Of a stretch of DNA of 49,169 nucleotides, positions 25,467 through 34,170 are shown piece after piece (positions within the stretch are counted from its first letter, which is position 1; each line of letters opens with the position of its first letter). A model generated the notes under the pieces. The model made no database searches and was not told where the DNA came from. It saw only the letters and a program-made list of their open reading frames with translations. Origin of the DNA: an uncultured Desulfovibrio sp. (lineage in GTDB: Bacteria; Desulfobacterota; Desulfovibrionia; Desulfovibrionales; Desulfovibrionaceae). The translations under genes and the position numbers were made by a program. The stretch spans positions 1 to 49,169 of the forward strand of contig CAJUMQ010000018.1 in assembly GCA_910587035.1 (NCBI GenBank), read 5' to 3'.

Positions 25467-26258
25467 CTACTGGAAGAGTGCGCTCATGCCGCGCATGAGA
25501 TTTGCCATCATCGAATCCATACCCTTTATGAACACCTCGATCTGCTGTGACATGATGATAAGCAATAGCCCCACAAAAAAGAAGCCCACACCAATTTTAA
25601 CCGGAAAGCCAAATTCCATTATGTGTATCTGTGGAGAGGTTCTGGAGACAAGGCCAAGGGCAACCTCCACCATGAACAGCGCGACCATCACCGGCGCCGC
25701 GATCTTTAGCGCCAGCACAAAAATATGGCTGGAGAGATTGAGCACCTCCCAGAGAAGGTTTTCACCCACATAGAGACTGCCAGGTGGTAAAATGGCAAAG
25801 GATGCGGCAAACCCCTTGATCATATAGAGATGCCCATCAAGAGCAAGAAAGGTGAGAATACTGACCATCCACAAAAAAAAGGCTGCTATGCCCGTATTGT
25901 TGCCGGTGAGGGGATCCGCGAAATTTATCATGGTGAATCCCATCTGGAAGCCAAGCAGCTCGCCTCCGGACTGGATGCCCATGAAAAGAAAATTTATGGC
26001 CATTCCCAGCACAAGGCCAATGAAAGCCTCGCCAAGGACAATAAGCACCATGTCAAAGGGATGTTCTGGCATCAGCGTGCCTGGCAAAGCCAGATGGGGC
26101 CAGACCCCCAGGGTAAAGACAAGCGTGACCGCGGCCTTGACAAGAGGCGGGATGTTGTTGGTGTTGAATACCGGCAGCATGAACATCACTATACTTACAC
26201 GCAAAAGTGTAAGTATAAAGCTCAGCACCATTGTGGGATCATAATTATAGATATCCAC
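25467..26258 (-). CDS. fliR: flagellar biosynthetic protein FliR
   Basis: FliR is part of the flagellar type III export gate (FliPQR) in the inner membrane. The 263-aa protein has about six membrane segments and the family pattern RVSIVMFMLPVFNTNNIPPLVKAAVTLVFTLGVWP, EAFIGLVLGMAINFLF, GELLGFQMGF and SRTSPQIHIMEFGFPVKIGVGF. flhB, which usually follows fliR, is not here. The first 25 codons contain a perfect 11-bp inverted repeat (26190-26200 / 26207-26217). Confidence 0.95.
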   Translation of the reverse strand: MDIYNYDPTMVLSFILTLLRVSIVMFMLPVFNTNNIPPLVKAAVTLVFTLGVWPHLALPGTLMPEHPFDMVLIVLGEAFIGLVLGMAINFLFMGIQSGGELLGFQMGFTMINFADPLTGNNTGIAAFFLWMVSILTFLALDGHLYMIKGFAASFAILPPGSLYVGENLLWEVLNLSSHIFVLALKIAAPVMVALFMVEVALGLVSRTSPQIHIMEFGFPVKIGVGFFFVGLLLIIMSQQIEVFIKGMDSMMANLMRGMSALFQ

Positions 26259-26281
26259 GACCCGCCGCCAGGAGCCTGTTT

Positions 26282-27253
26282 TTAATTTTCGGATGAATCG
26301 TGCTTGACATGCAGTTTTTCATCCATGATTTCCTTTACAATTTTGTCGAGGCCGGCAAGATCTGGCTTGGAGATCTGTCTGTCGGCGCCTACTTTTATGC
26401 CCTTGGCTCTCAGGGCATCCGTAATCAGGGATGAAAAGAGCACAACAGGCAGTTTATGCAGGGCGGGGTTTTCGCGTATTCTTGATGTCAGGGCGTGTCC
26501 GTCCATCTCCGGCATTTCAATATCTGAGATGACCAGATCGACGATTTCCGAAAGATCGTGCCTGTTGACATCATCGGATTGAGCCTGCGCGAGTCCGGAA
26601 AGATATTCCCAGGCTTCACGTCCATTGCTGGCTGTGGTGACCTGATAGCCTGATTTCTCAAGAAAGGATTTTACAATCTTGCGGAGGGAGCTGGAATCAT
26701 CTGCCAGGAGCAGCCGCACTGGTTCCGGCATATCAACGCAGCCGGCCGGCTCCATGCGCGACATGTCAAGGGATGTATCCATGCTCGCGAGGATTTTTTC
26801 CATATCTAGTATAAAAAGAACCCTCTCCTGAATGCGCAGGATGCCTGTAATGCTGTCGTGCGAAAAGGCCTGGACATATTTGTTGGGTGGTTCAATGCGG
26901 TCCCAGGCCAGTCTGTGGATGCTGGAAACCGAGGAAACAAGAAAGGCGGACTTGACGCCGGAAAATTCCGTGACAAGCACCTTGTCGGCGGGAGTGGTGA
27001 CCATCTCCTTGCCAAGCCAGGTGGCAAGGTTTAATAGCGGCATAACCTTGCCCCGCAAATTAAATGAGCCCATCATGGCCGGGTCATGGCGCCCAGGCAT
27101 GGCAGTAACCTGCGGCATGCGGATAATTTCCAGCACCTTGGCCACATTAATGGCATAATGGCCGCTGTATGTGCTGCCATCGGGCTGCTTTTCATCGATT
27201 ATAAATTCTATGATTTCCAGCTCATTATTGCTGAGTAGGGGATTCATGCTCAT
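26282..27253 (-). CDS. cheV: chemotaxis protein CheV (CheW domain plus receiver)
   Basis: CheV couples chemoreceptors to CheA and is tuned by phosphorylation. The 323-aa protein has a CheW-like domain at about 10-160 (FIIDEKQPDGSTYSGHYAINVAKVLEIIRM..., GSFNLRGKVMPLLNLATWLG) and a C-terminal receiver domain at about 180-310. Receiver residues are the acidic pair in LLADDSSSLRK, the phospho-acceptor Asp in LVISDIEMPEMDG and the Lys in ISKPDL. The ATG at 27253 is taken; a TTG at 27271 would add six residues. It stands 23 nt upstream of fliR. Confidence 0.92.
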   Translation of the reverse strand: MSMNPLLSNNELEIIEFIIDEKQPDGSTYSGHYAINVAKVLEIIRMPQVTAMPGRHDPAMMGSFNLRGKVMPLLNLATWLGKEMVTTPADKVLVTEFSGVKSAFLVSSVSSIHRLAWDRIEPPNKYVQAFSHDSITGILRIQERVLFILDMEKILASMDTSLDMSRMEPAGCVDMPEPVRLLLADDSSSLRKIVKSFLEKSGYQVTTASNGREAWEYLSGLAQAQSDDVNRHDLSEIVDLVISDIEMPEMDGHALTSRIRENPALHKLPVVLFSSLITDALRAKGIKVGADRQISKPDLAGLDKIVKEIMDEKLHVKHDSSEN

Positions 27254-27283
27254 ACGGGCCCCGTTTTCCAAGTCGCCTATAGG

Positions 27284-27943
27284 CTAATTCCGGCTTTTGC
27301 CGGGCTCTTTTTTAGGGCAAAACCGCTCCAGCTCACAGGCTGGACAGTCCGGTTTGCGGGCTTTGCAGACATCGCGGCCAAACCAGACCATGCGATGATT
27401 GATGTTGCCCCATTCCTCCCGCGGGAAAATGGCCATCAGATCCTTTTCCACAAGCACGGGATCAGTATGGCCGGTCAAACCCAGGCGATGACTGACCCTT
27501 TTGACATGGGTATCCACGGCAACGCCAGCATTTATCCCGAATCCGGCAAAAAGAACAACATTGGCCGTTTTGCGCGCGACACCTGGGAATTTGAGCAGCT
27601 CATCCATGGTTTGCGGCACATGATCATTATGCAAATTATGCGCCATTTTTGCGCAGGCCAGTATATTTTTTGCCTTGTTATGATAAAAGCCACAGGAACG
27701 GATAACCTCTTCCAATTCCTCAATACCCGCGTCGGCAAGCTCCTCTGGTCCAGGCCAGCGCCGAAAGAGCTCCGGCGTGACCATGTTCACCCTGGCATCG
27801 GTGCACTGGGCGGAGAGTATGACAGCCACAAGCAGTTGCCAGGGATTTTTATAGGCCAGCATTGTTTCTGGCATGGGGTAGCGCGCCGAGAGAACTTCCA
27901 GCACCTTTGCCGCTCTGGTCTTTGGAGACATGTCTTTTGCCAT
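27284..27943 (-). CDS. nth: endonuclease III
   Basis: Nth removes oxidised pyrimidines and nicks abasic sites in base excision repair. The 219-aa protein has the helix-hairpin-helix LLKFPGVARKTANVVL with the catalytic Lys, the catalytic Asp in VAVDTHVKRVSHRLG, and the four-cysteine [4Fe-4S] loop CKARKPDCPACELERFC. The ATG at 27943 is preferred; a GTG at 27961 would add six residues. Length is normal. Confidence 0.95.
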   Translation of the reverse strand: MAKDMSPKTRAAKVLEVLSARYPMPETMLAYKNPWQLLVAVILSAQCTDARVNMVTPELFRRWPGPEELADAGIEELEEVIRSCGFYHNKAKNILACAKMAHNLHNDHVPQTMDELLKFPGVARKTANVVLFAGFGINAGVAVDTHVKRVSHRLGLTGHTDPVLVEKDLMAIFPREEWGNINHRMVWFGRDVCKARKPDCPACELERFCPKKEPGKSRN

Positions 27944-27992
27944 GCATCGAGTATGCCACACTAGCCACCCGGCCGCAACAAAGGGCGCGCTG

Positions 27993-28592
27993 CTACAATG
28001 AACAGAAGAGAGTCACCCAGAAAGGCACGCTGAAGTCCAGAATAACGGCATGGATAATGGCCGGAAAAATCCATGCCGACCCGGCATAGCGGCTGATAAT
28101 TGGCAATGTTGTGTCCATTGTGGAGGCTCCCCCGCAGACAATGGCCGCGCAGGGCCCAAACAAGCGCACCAGCAGAGGCGTGCAAAGCAGGGTGACAAGC
28201 TCGCGCATTATATTGCAAAGCAGGGCCACAGTCCCAAGATCCGGGCCCTTGTACTGGGTAATGAAGATGGACGACAGGGAGTAATAGGCAAAGCCTGCGC
28301 CAACTGCCAGGCAATCCGGGAGGCTGAAGGCCACAAAAGCCGATGCGAAGGCCGCCCCGATAAAGGTGCCCGTGGTGGTGGCAAGAGGCAGAAGCAGCAC
28401 ATTGGGGCGCATGGAGCGCAAAATTTCTCCCAGTCTTCTGTCCGCGCCCAGGGATATGCCCACAAGAGCCATAAGCAGCCAGAGAGCATAAAGGGAAAGG
28501 TCATTTTCCAGCAGCGCATCCGGCAGCAGGCGCAGACAGGAAAGGCAGATGCCAAGGGCAAATGCTGCCAAAATCAGAATACTGCCAGGCAT
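27993..28592 (-). CDS. LysO-family lysine exporter, C-terminal domain protein
   Basis: This 199-aa membrane protein matches the C-terminal part of LysO/YbjE (DUF340): ALVGISLGADRRLGEIL, a glycine/alanine-rich helix, GFAYYSLSSIFITQ, LLCNIMRELVTLL and the conserved CGGASTMDTTLPIISRYAG. The family exports lysine and related toxic analogues. In E. coli a single ~300-aa protein carries both parts; here the N-terminal part is a separate upstream gene ending four nucleotides before this start. Confidence 0.82.
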   Translation of the reverse strand: MPGSILILAAFALGICLSCLRLLPDALLENDLSLYALWLLMALVGISLGADRRLGEILRSMRPNVLLLPLATTTGTFIGAAFASAFVAFSLPDCLAVGAGFAYYSLSSIFITQYKGPDLGTVALLCNIMRELVTLLCTPLLVRLFGPCAAIVCGGASTMDTTLPIISRYAGSAWIFPAIIHAVILDFSVPFWVTLFCSL

Positions 28593-28596
28593 ATGT

Positions 28597-28863
28597 CTAC
28601 CTGATTTTCAGAAATCGTCTGATGGCCACAGCGCACGCGATGGAGCCCCCAACACAAAAAAACATCAGGGCAAGGCTTTGCCAGCCAAGATCGGGCAGGC
28701 GGCGGATCAGATCCTCATTGGCGCCAATGGCCGCGCCAAGAAGAAAAAGCAGAAGCAGTATCGCGGCCATGATCAGCCGCCGCACAATACCGGCTGCCAC
28801 ATGGCCGCGCAGCAATCTGCCAACCAACATTCCTGCAAACATGATTCCCAGGGCAATATACAT
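28597..28863 (-). CDS. LysO-family N-terminal domain protein
   Basis: This 88-aa membrane protein has three hydrophobic segments (ALGIMFAGMLVGRLL, LIMAAILLLLFLLGAAIGANEDLI, SLALMFFCVGGSIACAVAIRRFL) and matches the N-terminal module of DUF340/LysO proteins. It ends with a normal TAG, and the next gene has its own ATG, so this is a two-gene form rather than an obvious frameshift. The ribosome site before its ATG is weak, so the exact start is uncertain. Confidence 0.7.
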   Translation of the reverse strand: MYIALGIMFAGMLVGRLLRGHVAAGIVRRLIMAAILLLLFLLGAAIGANEDLIRRLPDLGWQSLALMFFCVGGSIACAVAIRRFLKIR

Positions 28864-28935
28864 ATGGCAGCGCGATTTTATAAATTATTTTTGAATCTCC
28901 AGCAAATATCATGGGATATATTAAGTCCCGTCCCC

Positions 28936-29634
28936 CTACTCCAGGAAAGGCCCAATGGCATTGCGCAAAAAGGCCAGCATACGCCTGTAGTTGTCCGGTG
29001 CGGCCACAAGGGAGTCAATATCGCGAAGAATCCAGACAATGTGCCCCCTGTGCCTAAGCTGCATCAGGGGTTTGAGACCACCTTTTGGTAGAACCCTTGT
29101 GGCTGTGGCAGAACCCATTATCACCGCACCCCTGCAGCCAAGAAACCTGAGGCCGGACCAGAAGAGCTCGCCAGTATCCGCATCGGCTTCATCCTCCGGC
29201 AGACATACGGGCCAGAAAGTATGTGTGCCCTGCGCATGGCGCAGATCCCCCAAAATTTTTCTTAAAAAAACGCTTCTTGCTGATTTGGCTGCGCCGTCCT
29301 CCCCTGCCAGTGTCCGTCCCGACAGATCATAGCCAAGTTTGAGATATGTCCAGGCTACCTTGCCTTTTCTGGCGGATTGCGACATTGCCTGCCAATGTGG
29401 GGGCCACATACGCACAGGCAATGGCTGCCAGTTTTTTTCCACCACAGGGGGAGCTGCGGGCTCCTGGACTGGCGGCTTTTGTGGCTGGAGGCGCGCCGCG
29501 GCCGGCCTTTGCCGCGCAGCTGGCTGCGCAACTTTTTTTTGCGTCTGCGGCGCAATATCATGGGGCTGCAAAATACAGCTTATGCCCATATTGCGCCAGA
29601 TGGCGGCTACGGGATTTATATCCGCAAAAGCCAC
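28936..29634 (-). CDS. hypothetical protein, 232 aa
   Basis: I cannot name this protein. The first ~25 residues are followed by a Pro/Ala/Gln-rich linker (about 28-65) and a compact C-terminal domain of about 150 residues. That domain has a pattern (LFWSGLRFLGCRGAVIMGSATATRVLP... GHIVWILRDIDSLVAAPDNYRRMLAFLRNAI) reminiscent of uracil-DNA glycosylase-superfamily folds, without the usual catalytic HPS motif; this is a weak impression. The start overlaps coaBC by 19 nt, so it is the third gene of the lipoprotein-coaBC unit. Confidence 0.6.
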   Translation of the reverse strand: MAFADINPVAAIWRNMGISCILQPHDIAPQTQKKVAQPAARQRPAAARLQPQKPPVQEPAAPPVVEKNWQPLPVRMWPPHWQAMSQSARKGKVAWTYLKLGYDLSGRTLAGEDGAAKSARSVFLRKILGDLRHAQGTHTFWPVCLPEDEADADTGELFWSGLRFLGCRGAVIMGSATATRVLPKGGLKPLMQLRHRGHIVWILRDIDSLVAAPDNYRRMLAFLRNAIGPFLE

Positions 29635-30863
29635 GAGCAGAGCTCCCAGGCTATGTCCGCCTTGGATTGCGGCTGCCAGATTTCCTCATGACCCTGGGCA
29701 TCCACCACCGCCATGCTGCCATCATCCGCGCCAAATGCGCCTGATGCCGGATTTACCCTGTTGGCGGCGATAACATCCGCCTTTTTGGCATTGAGCTTGA
29801 GTCTCGCCAAAGGCAACAGACTCTGCATGTCGGGAGTGATTTCCGCGGCAAAGCCCAGCGCCTTCTGGCCATTGCCACGATCTGCCGACAGGGTTGCCAG
29901 GATATCCGGATTTCTGGAAAACTCAATTTCCAGATTCCCGGGCGTGGCTGCCTTTTTTATTTTCACATCATCAGCGTTCTCTGGCCTTATTGGCGCAAAA
30001 TCTGCCACTGCTGCGCTGAAGAAACCCATGTTGGCCTTTGGCCACGCATCTTTTGCGGCATTATACATCTCATTTGCGCAATTTACGGAAATTCTTTCAA
30101 TTCCCTCAGGCAAAAATACATTTATCCCCGGCCCGCAGATGGCTGTGACATTGGCGCCCCTGAGCCAGCAGCATGTGGCGATGGCACCACCCATGCGCCC
30201 GCTGGATGGATTGGACCAGTAGCGCACGCCATCCCACATTTCCCGTGTGGGTCCAAGGGTGACCAGCACATTTATACCGGCCATGTCCTGCGGCGCCAGC
30301 AGACGCAGTGCCCCCAGAAAGATCTCGCCGCTGTCAGCAAGTCTCCCGCGTCCCTGCTCTCCGCAAGCGGTATCGCCCAGGGCCGGTGGAATAAGGCTTG
30401 CGCCCCACTCCACAAGAGTTTTTACATTTTCCCTGGTTGCCTTGTGCGCCCACATCCTGGGGTTCATGGCCGGAGCAATGGCGCAGGGGCCGGCAAAGGC
30501 CACAAACTGGGCGGAAAGCATGTCCTGCGCCGATCCTGTGGCCAGCCTCGAGAGCAGATTGGCGGAAGCCGGCGCAATGAGCATGGCCTGGGCCTGCGCC
30601 CCTGGCTCCAGATGTGCAAAAACATTCGCATCCGTGAACATTTCGTCATAAACCGGGTCCGCTCCAAGGGAGCGAAAAAGCAGCGGGCTGACAAATTCCC
30701 GGGCTCCAGGGCTAAGAGTGGCGGAAACCTGGATATCAAGCCTGAGCAGGGCGCGGAGCACATCGCACATTTTATAGCAGGCCACGGACCCGCCTAGCCC
30801 AAGATGCAGTTTTTTGCCCGCAAAGCGAGTGCTTTTGCAAAACGGATTCAGGTCCATGCTCAT
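29616..30863 (-). CDS. coaBC: bifunctional phosphopantothenoylcysteine decarboxylase/phosphopantothenate-cysteine ligase
   Basis: CoaBC performs two middle steps of coenzyme A synthesis. The 415-aa protein has the FMN-binding CoaC half (GLGGSVACYKMCDVLRAL, LIAPASANLLSRLATG, APAMNPRMW, active-site Cys loop CGEQGRGRLA) and the CoaB half (VTLGPTREMWDGVRYWSNPSSGRMGGAIA, AAVADFAP, KIKK). The ATG at 30863 has GGAGG upstream and overlaps the lipoprotein stop as ATGA. A frame extending to 30899 is not needed. Confidence 0.94.
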   Translation of the reverse strand: MSMDLNPFCKSTRFAGKKLHLGLGGSVACYKMCDVLRALLRLDIQVSATLSPGAREFVSPLLFRSLGADPVYDEMFTDANVFAHLEPGAQAQAMLIAPASANLLSRLATGSAQDMLSAQFVAFAGPCAIAPAMNPRMWAHKATRENVKTLVEWGASLIPPALGDTACGEQGRGRLADSGEIFLGALRLLAPQDMAGINVLVTLGPTREMWDGVRYWSNPSSGRMGGAIATCCWLRGANVTAICGPGINVFLPEGIERISVNCANEMYNAAKDAWPKANMGFFSAAVADFAPIRPENADDVKIKKAATPGNLEIEFSRNPDILATLSADRGNGQKALGFAAEITPDMQSLLPLARLKLNAKKADVIAANRVNPASGAFGADDGSMAVVDAQGHEEIWQPQSKADIAWELCSWLLRI

Positions 30864-31438
30864 AATTCCCTTTCCTCCAGCCCGGAGCCACCGCCCCATG
30901 TTTCCACAACCCTGTCCTTGCCGCCATTGTCCGGGCCATATTCCTCTCCCTGGATGGCTATGTCCGGACCTTCATCAACAACCTCGGCCGGGAAGAAACC
31001 GGAATCATCGGCAAGAGCAGGGCCGGACCAGATTTCCAGAATTGTCAGCATTCCCTGTCTGCGAAAGGCGATTACGGCGCGCTCATTGCCTTTTTGATAG
31101 AGGTACAGGCTCCTGTCGCCCTTGCGCAGGGCGAGACGCATTTGCCACCCGGCAGATTTTAAAGTATTGAACAGGGCCTGCGCAGCCGTCTGGGCATCAA
31201 CATTGCCCCTATAGGTTTCCAACCCCTCCCTGGCGCCTGTCACGCCTGTGCGGCTGTAGCCATGGGATGGATAGACCTGGAAGCCCGGCGGTATGGGCAC
31301 AGTCAAAAGGCCGCTCTGGCTGATGTTGACTCCGCCAGTAAGTGGATCATTATGAAAAGGATTGTCCATGCTCATATAGGAGCAGCCGGACAGTAGAAAA
31401 AATAAAATTGGCAGAATACCTTTCAGGCTGTCTCGCAT
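30860..31438 (-). CDS. lipoprotein of unknown function
   Basis: This 192-aa protein has a lipoprotein signal peptide (LKGILPILFFLLSGCSYM), with the acylated Cys at residue 19. The residue after it is Ser, which fits outer-membrane sorting by the Lol system encoded in this window. The mature part has an alpha/beta segment (ETYRGNVDAQTAAQALFNTLKSAGWQMRLALRKGDRSLYLYQKGNERAVIAF) that looks like a small globular domain and an acidic C-terminus. The start has GAGG upstream. It is co-transcribed with coaBC. Confidence 0.75.
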   Translation of the reverse strand: MRDSLKGILPILFFLLSGCSYMSMDNPFHNDPLTGGVNISQSGLLTVPIPPGFQVYPSHGYSRTGVTGAREGLETYRGNVDAQTAAQALFNTLKSAGWQMRLALRKGDRSLYLYQKGNERAVIAFRRQGMLTILEIWSGPALADDSGFFPAEVVDEGPDIAIQGEEYGPDNGGKDRVVETWGGGSGLEEREL

Positions 31439-31526
31439 ATTGTCCTCGCATTACCGGCAGCGCCGAGATTATCCTGAGGCGCCGGATGTGGCAAGTTTGA
31501 AAATAATCTGCCAGGACCGTAATACA

Positions 31527-32606
31527 TTGCAAGAAGATTTTCTGCTGAAAAGCTACGATTATGACCTGCCTCCGGAACGGATTGCCCAGTTTCCCAGCCG
31601 CGAGCCTGGCGCATCGAGAATGCTTGTTCTTTCGCGTCAATCGGATATTCCGCCGGCAGATTCCAATTTTGAAGAGCTTCCCGGGCATTTGCCGGAGGGC
31701 GCGCTGCTTGTGGCCAACAATTGCCGGGTGCTCCCCGCCCGTCTGACTGGCGTCAGGGATAGCGGCGGCAAGGCCGAATTTCTGCTTCTCACCCCCCTGC
31801 CGCTTATCCTTGCCACGACCACGCCGGGTGCCCCCAATGAAGCCTTTGTGGAATGCCTCCTCAGACCTGCGGCAAAAATCCGCCCAGGATCAAGGCTTGT
31901 CTTTGCGGGGCTGCTGCATGTGACTGTGCTGGAAAAAGGAGCCTTTGGCATGCACCGTGTCAAAATGGCATGGACTGGCAACCTTGAGGAGATATTCGCA
32001 AGCCATGGCCAGATGCCACTACCGCCCTATATCCGGCGGCAGCCGCAAAAATCCGATGCGCTCCGCTACCAGACCTGCTATGCCAGCAAAACAGGCGCGG
32101 TCGCCGCGCCAACTGCCGGACTGCACTTTACACCGCAAATGCGCAGCCATCTCGCCGGCAATGGCTGCCAGTGGCTGGAACTAACACTGTATGTAGGCTA
32201 TGGCACCTTCAGCCCTGTGCGCGAAAATGATATCCGCCAACACAATATGCACAGGGAATATGTGGAGATGGATGCCAGGACCGCGCGGGCAATACGCGAG
32301 GCAAAGGCGGAGGGGCGCCCGGTGGTTGCAGTTGGCACCACAAGCCTCAGGGCGCTGGAAGGCATTTATGCCGCCAATGGCGATATTTGCCCATTCAATG
32401 GCTGGACAGACATATTCATCTATCCGGGCTACAAATTCCAGGTGGTGGATGGCCTTATTACAAATTTTCATCTGCCCATGTCTTCCCTGCTGATGCTGGT
32501 GTCGGCCTTTGCAGGCAGAGAAAAAATTATGGACGCCTATGACAGGGCCATAGGGCTTGACTACAATTTCTTTTCCTATGGCGATGCAATGCTAATTAAT
32601 CCCTGA
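31527..32606 (+). CDS. queA: S-adenosylmethionine:tRNA ribosyltransferase-isomerase
   Basis: QueA transfers the ribosyl part of SAM to 7-aminomethyl-deazaguanine in tRNA, making epoxyqueuosine. The 359-aa protein has the family landmarks DYDLPPERIAQFPSREP, NNCRVLPARLTG, GAVAAPTAGLHFT, LYVGYGTFSPVR and NFHLPMSSLLMLVSAFAG. The frame is open back to 31440, but homologues begin near EDFLLKSYDYDLP. A TTG at 31527 with AGGA upstream fits; GTG at 31488 is a second choice. It is divergent from the lipoprotein-coaBC unit. Confidence 0.92.
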   Translation: MQEDFLLKSYDYDLPPERIAQFPSREPGASRMLVLSRQSDIPPADSNFEELPGHLPEGALLVANNCRVLPARLTGVRDSGGKAEFLLLTPLPLILATTTPGAPNEAFVECLLRPAAKIRPGSRLVFAGLLHVTVLEKGAFGMHRVKMAWTGNLEEIFASHGQMPLPPYIRRQPQKSDALRYQTCYASKTGAVAAPTAGLHFTPQMRSHLAGNGCQWLELTLYVGYGTFSPVRENDIRQHNMHREYVEMDARTARAIREAKAEGRPVVAVGTTSLRALEGIYAANGDICPFNGWTDIFIYPGYKFQVVDGLITNFHLPMSSLLMLVSAFAGREKIMDAYDRAIGLDYNFFSYGDAMLINP

Positions 32607-32629
32607 AACAAACTGAACATGGAAGGATT

Positions 32630-33415
32630 ATGAACAGCAACCCCACAGTGGTTATCAAATATGGCGGCCATGCCATGGAGCATGCTGATCTCGCGGCCAT
32701 ATTCATGCGCGATATGGCCACTCTTGCCGGCAGCGGCATGAAGTTTGTGCTTGTGCATGGCGGTGGCCCGGTCATCAATGAAATGCTGAACAAACTCGAC
32801 ATAAAAAGCAATTTTCTCAATGGCTTGCGCATCACAGACGCGCCTACTCTCCAGGTGGTGGAGATGGCGCTCTGCGCCACGGCCAACAAGGAGATTGTGC
32901 GTGGCCTGCAAAAATGCGGCATAAGCGCGGCAGGGGTCAGCGGCGAGGATGGGAAGATGCTCACCGCCCGTCAGAAAAACGCCGAGCTCGGTCTTGTGGG
33001 CGAGATTGTCTCTGTGGACGCAAGCTTGCCCAATGCCCTGCTGGCCTCGGGTTTTGTGCCTGTAATCGCTCCTCTGGCCCTGGATGCGGAGGGTAATCCG
33101 CTCAATATCAATGCGGACACAGCCGCCGGAGCATTGGCTGGAGCCCTGGCTGCCGATTATTTTGTGCTTATTTCTGATGTCCCGGGAATAAAGGACAGCT
33201 CCGGCAATATCTATTCCTATCTGGCAAAGGAAGCCATAAATGAGCTGCGAGCGGAAGGCACCATTACCGGTGGCATGATCCCCAAGGTCGAGGCATGCCT
33301 TGCGGCCCTTGACCAGGGCTGCCGCAATGCCCTTATACTGGATGGCAGCCAGCCTGGCAGTCTGCGCCGCTATCTAGTGAACAATGAGCCGGCCGGAACT
33401 GTCATCTCGGCCTGA
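32630..33415 (+). CDS. argB: acetylglutamate kinase
   Basis: ArgB phosphorylates N-acetylglutamate in arginine synthesis. The 261-aa protein has the amino-acid-kinase fold: VVIKYGGHAM at the N-terminus (catalytic Lys), FVLVHGGGPVINEML, the substrate Arg in LNGLRITDA, NINADTAAGALAGALAADYFVLISDVPGI and TGGMIPKVEACL. It is complete though slightly shorter than many homologues. It follows queA after 23 nt with a GGAAGGA-type ribosome site. Confidence 0.95.
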   Translation: MNSNPTVVIKYGGHAMEHADLAAIFMRDMATLAGSGMKFVLVHGGGPVINEMLNKLDIKSNFLNGLRITDAPTLQVVEMALCATANKEIVRGLQKCGISAAGVSGEDGKMLTARQKNAELGLVGEIVSVDASLPNALLASGFVPVIAPLALDAEGNPLNINADTAAGALAGALAADYFVLISDVPGIKDSSGNIYSYLAKEAINELRAEGTITGGMIPKVEACLAALDQGCRNALILDGSQPGSLRRYLVNNEPAGTVISA

Positions 33416-33538
33416 AACTGTGTGGCGGAGCCGCTGCCATAAAGATAATGACAAGCAGGGGACAAAAGACTAATATGGTCTCATGCGGCTGAAACTGCCG
33501 CGATTAACGGGCTTGCCCGAAAATATAAAGGAGTCCAT

Positions 33539-33880
33539 ATGTCATCACTGTCCAAAATAGCGCTTGCGCTCACCATAGCTTCTTTTATTGCCTCATCTCC
33601 TGTAATTGCGGCCGAAACCACACCGGCCCAGAAACCAGATCTGACCTCTACCATGAAGGAAAAAGCCTCCGGCATGGTTGAACAGACAAAGGAAAAGGTC
33701 GACAATGCGGCTGAGAAGCTGCAAAAATCTCTTGGCAAAAAGCAGTCCGACCTCGACAAGACCAGGGAAGAAATCGTTGATGTCAAGCAGGAGACGGTGA
33801 CCATCGAAACTCCAAACAGCATTGAGCAGCAGACCACAACAACCATCACCCCGGAAAAGATCATACCGGGCAAGAAGTAG
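33539..33880 (+). CDS. exported small helical protein, 113 aa
   Basis: I do not recognise a named family. A signal peptide (IALALTIASFIASSPVIAAE) is followed by a highly charged helix (residues about 35-85, STMKEKASGMVEQTKEKVDNAAEKLQKSLGKKQSDLDKTREEI), likely a coiled coil. It ends in a Thr-rich tail with KPGKK-like basic end. It should act in the periplasm. AGGAG precedes the ATG. The gene stands alone between argB and a strong terminator. Confidence 0.75.
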   Translation: MSSLSKIALALTIASFIASSPVIAAETTPAQKPDLTSTMKEKASGMVEQTKEKVDNAAEKLQKSLGKKQSDLDKTREEIVDVKQETVTIETPNSIEQQTTTTITPEKIIPGKK

Positions 33881-33900
33881 ATATCAGATAAGAGTTAAAT

Positions 33901-33936
33901 AAAAAGACTGCCTGCAATCAGGCAGTCTTTTTATTT
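33901..33936. terminator. strong intrinsic terminator, probably bidirectional
   Basis: AAAAAGACTGCCTG (33901-33914) pairs perfectly with CAGGCAGTCTTTTT (33919-33932) around a CAAT loop, with T tracts on both strands. It ends the exported-protein gene and insulates it from the polysaccharide cluster. The remainder of the gene-free stretch 33937-34315 holds repeat R2. Confidence 0.92.
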
Positions 33937-34041
33937 AACATAATGCATCCGGGAACATGGCACTTAATGATTATCCCAACATTATCCTGAAGAGTTTAAT
34001 TTTTCTTAAAGATATCCTATGGATACTGACAAATAAATATA

Positions 34042-34170
34042 GCATATGTGCATTGAAAATAGACACATGCGCCCGGCCGCCAAAGGGGACAGGGCGCCCA
34101 ACAGCTATCAGCAAAACCGCGTCTTGCCGTGAAGCGCCAGGCCATATGGCTGAAATTGGGGCAATTTCAA
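34042..34170 (+). repeat. dispersed intergenic repeat R, copy R2
   Basis: This copy aligns with the reverse complement of 39226-39352 over about 110 bp, at roughly four of five positions by eye, and with R1 over the last 75 bp. Conserved blocks are GCGCCCGGC, GGGCG-CCAA, CAGCAAAACCGCGT-TTGC-GTGAA, AGGCC-TATGGCTGAAATTGGG. A reading frame stays open through both R2 and R3 without frameshift, but it has no ribosome site. It lies 146 bp upstream of the glycosyltransferase. Confidence 0.75.
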
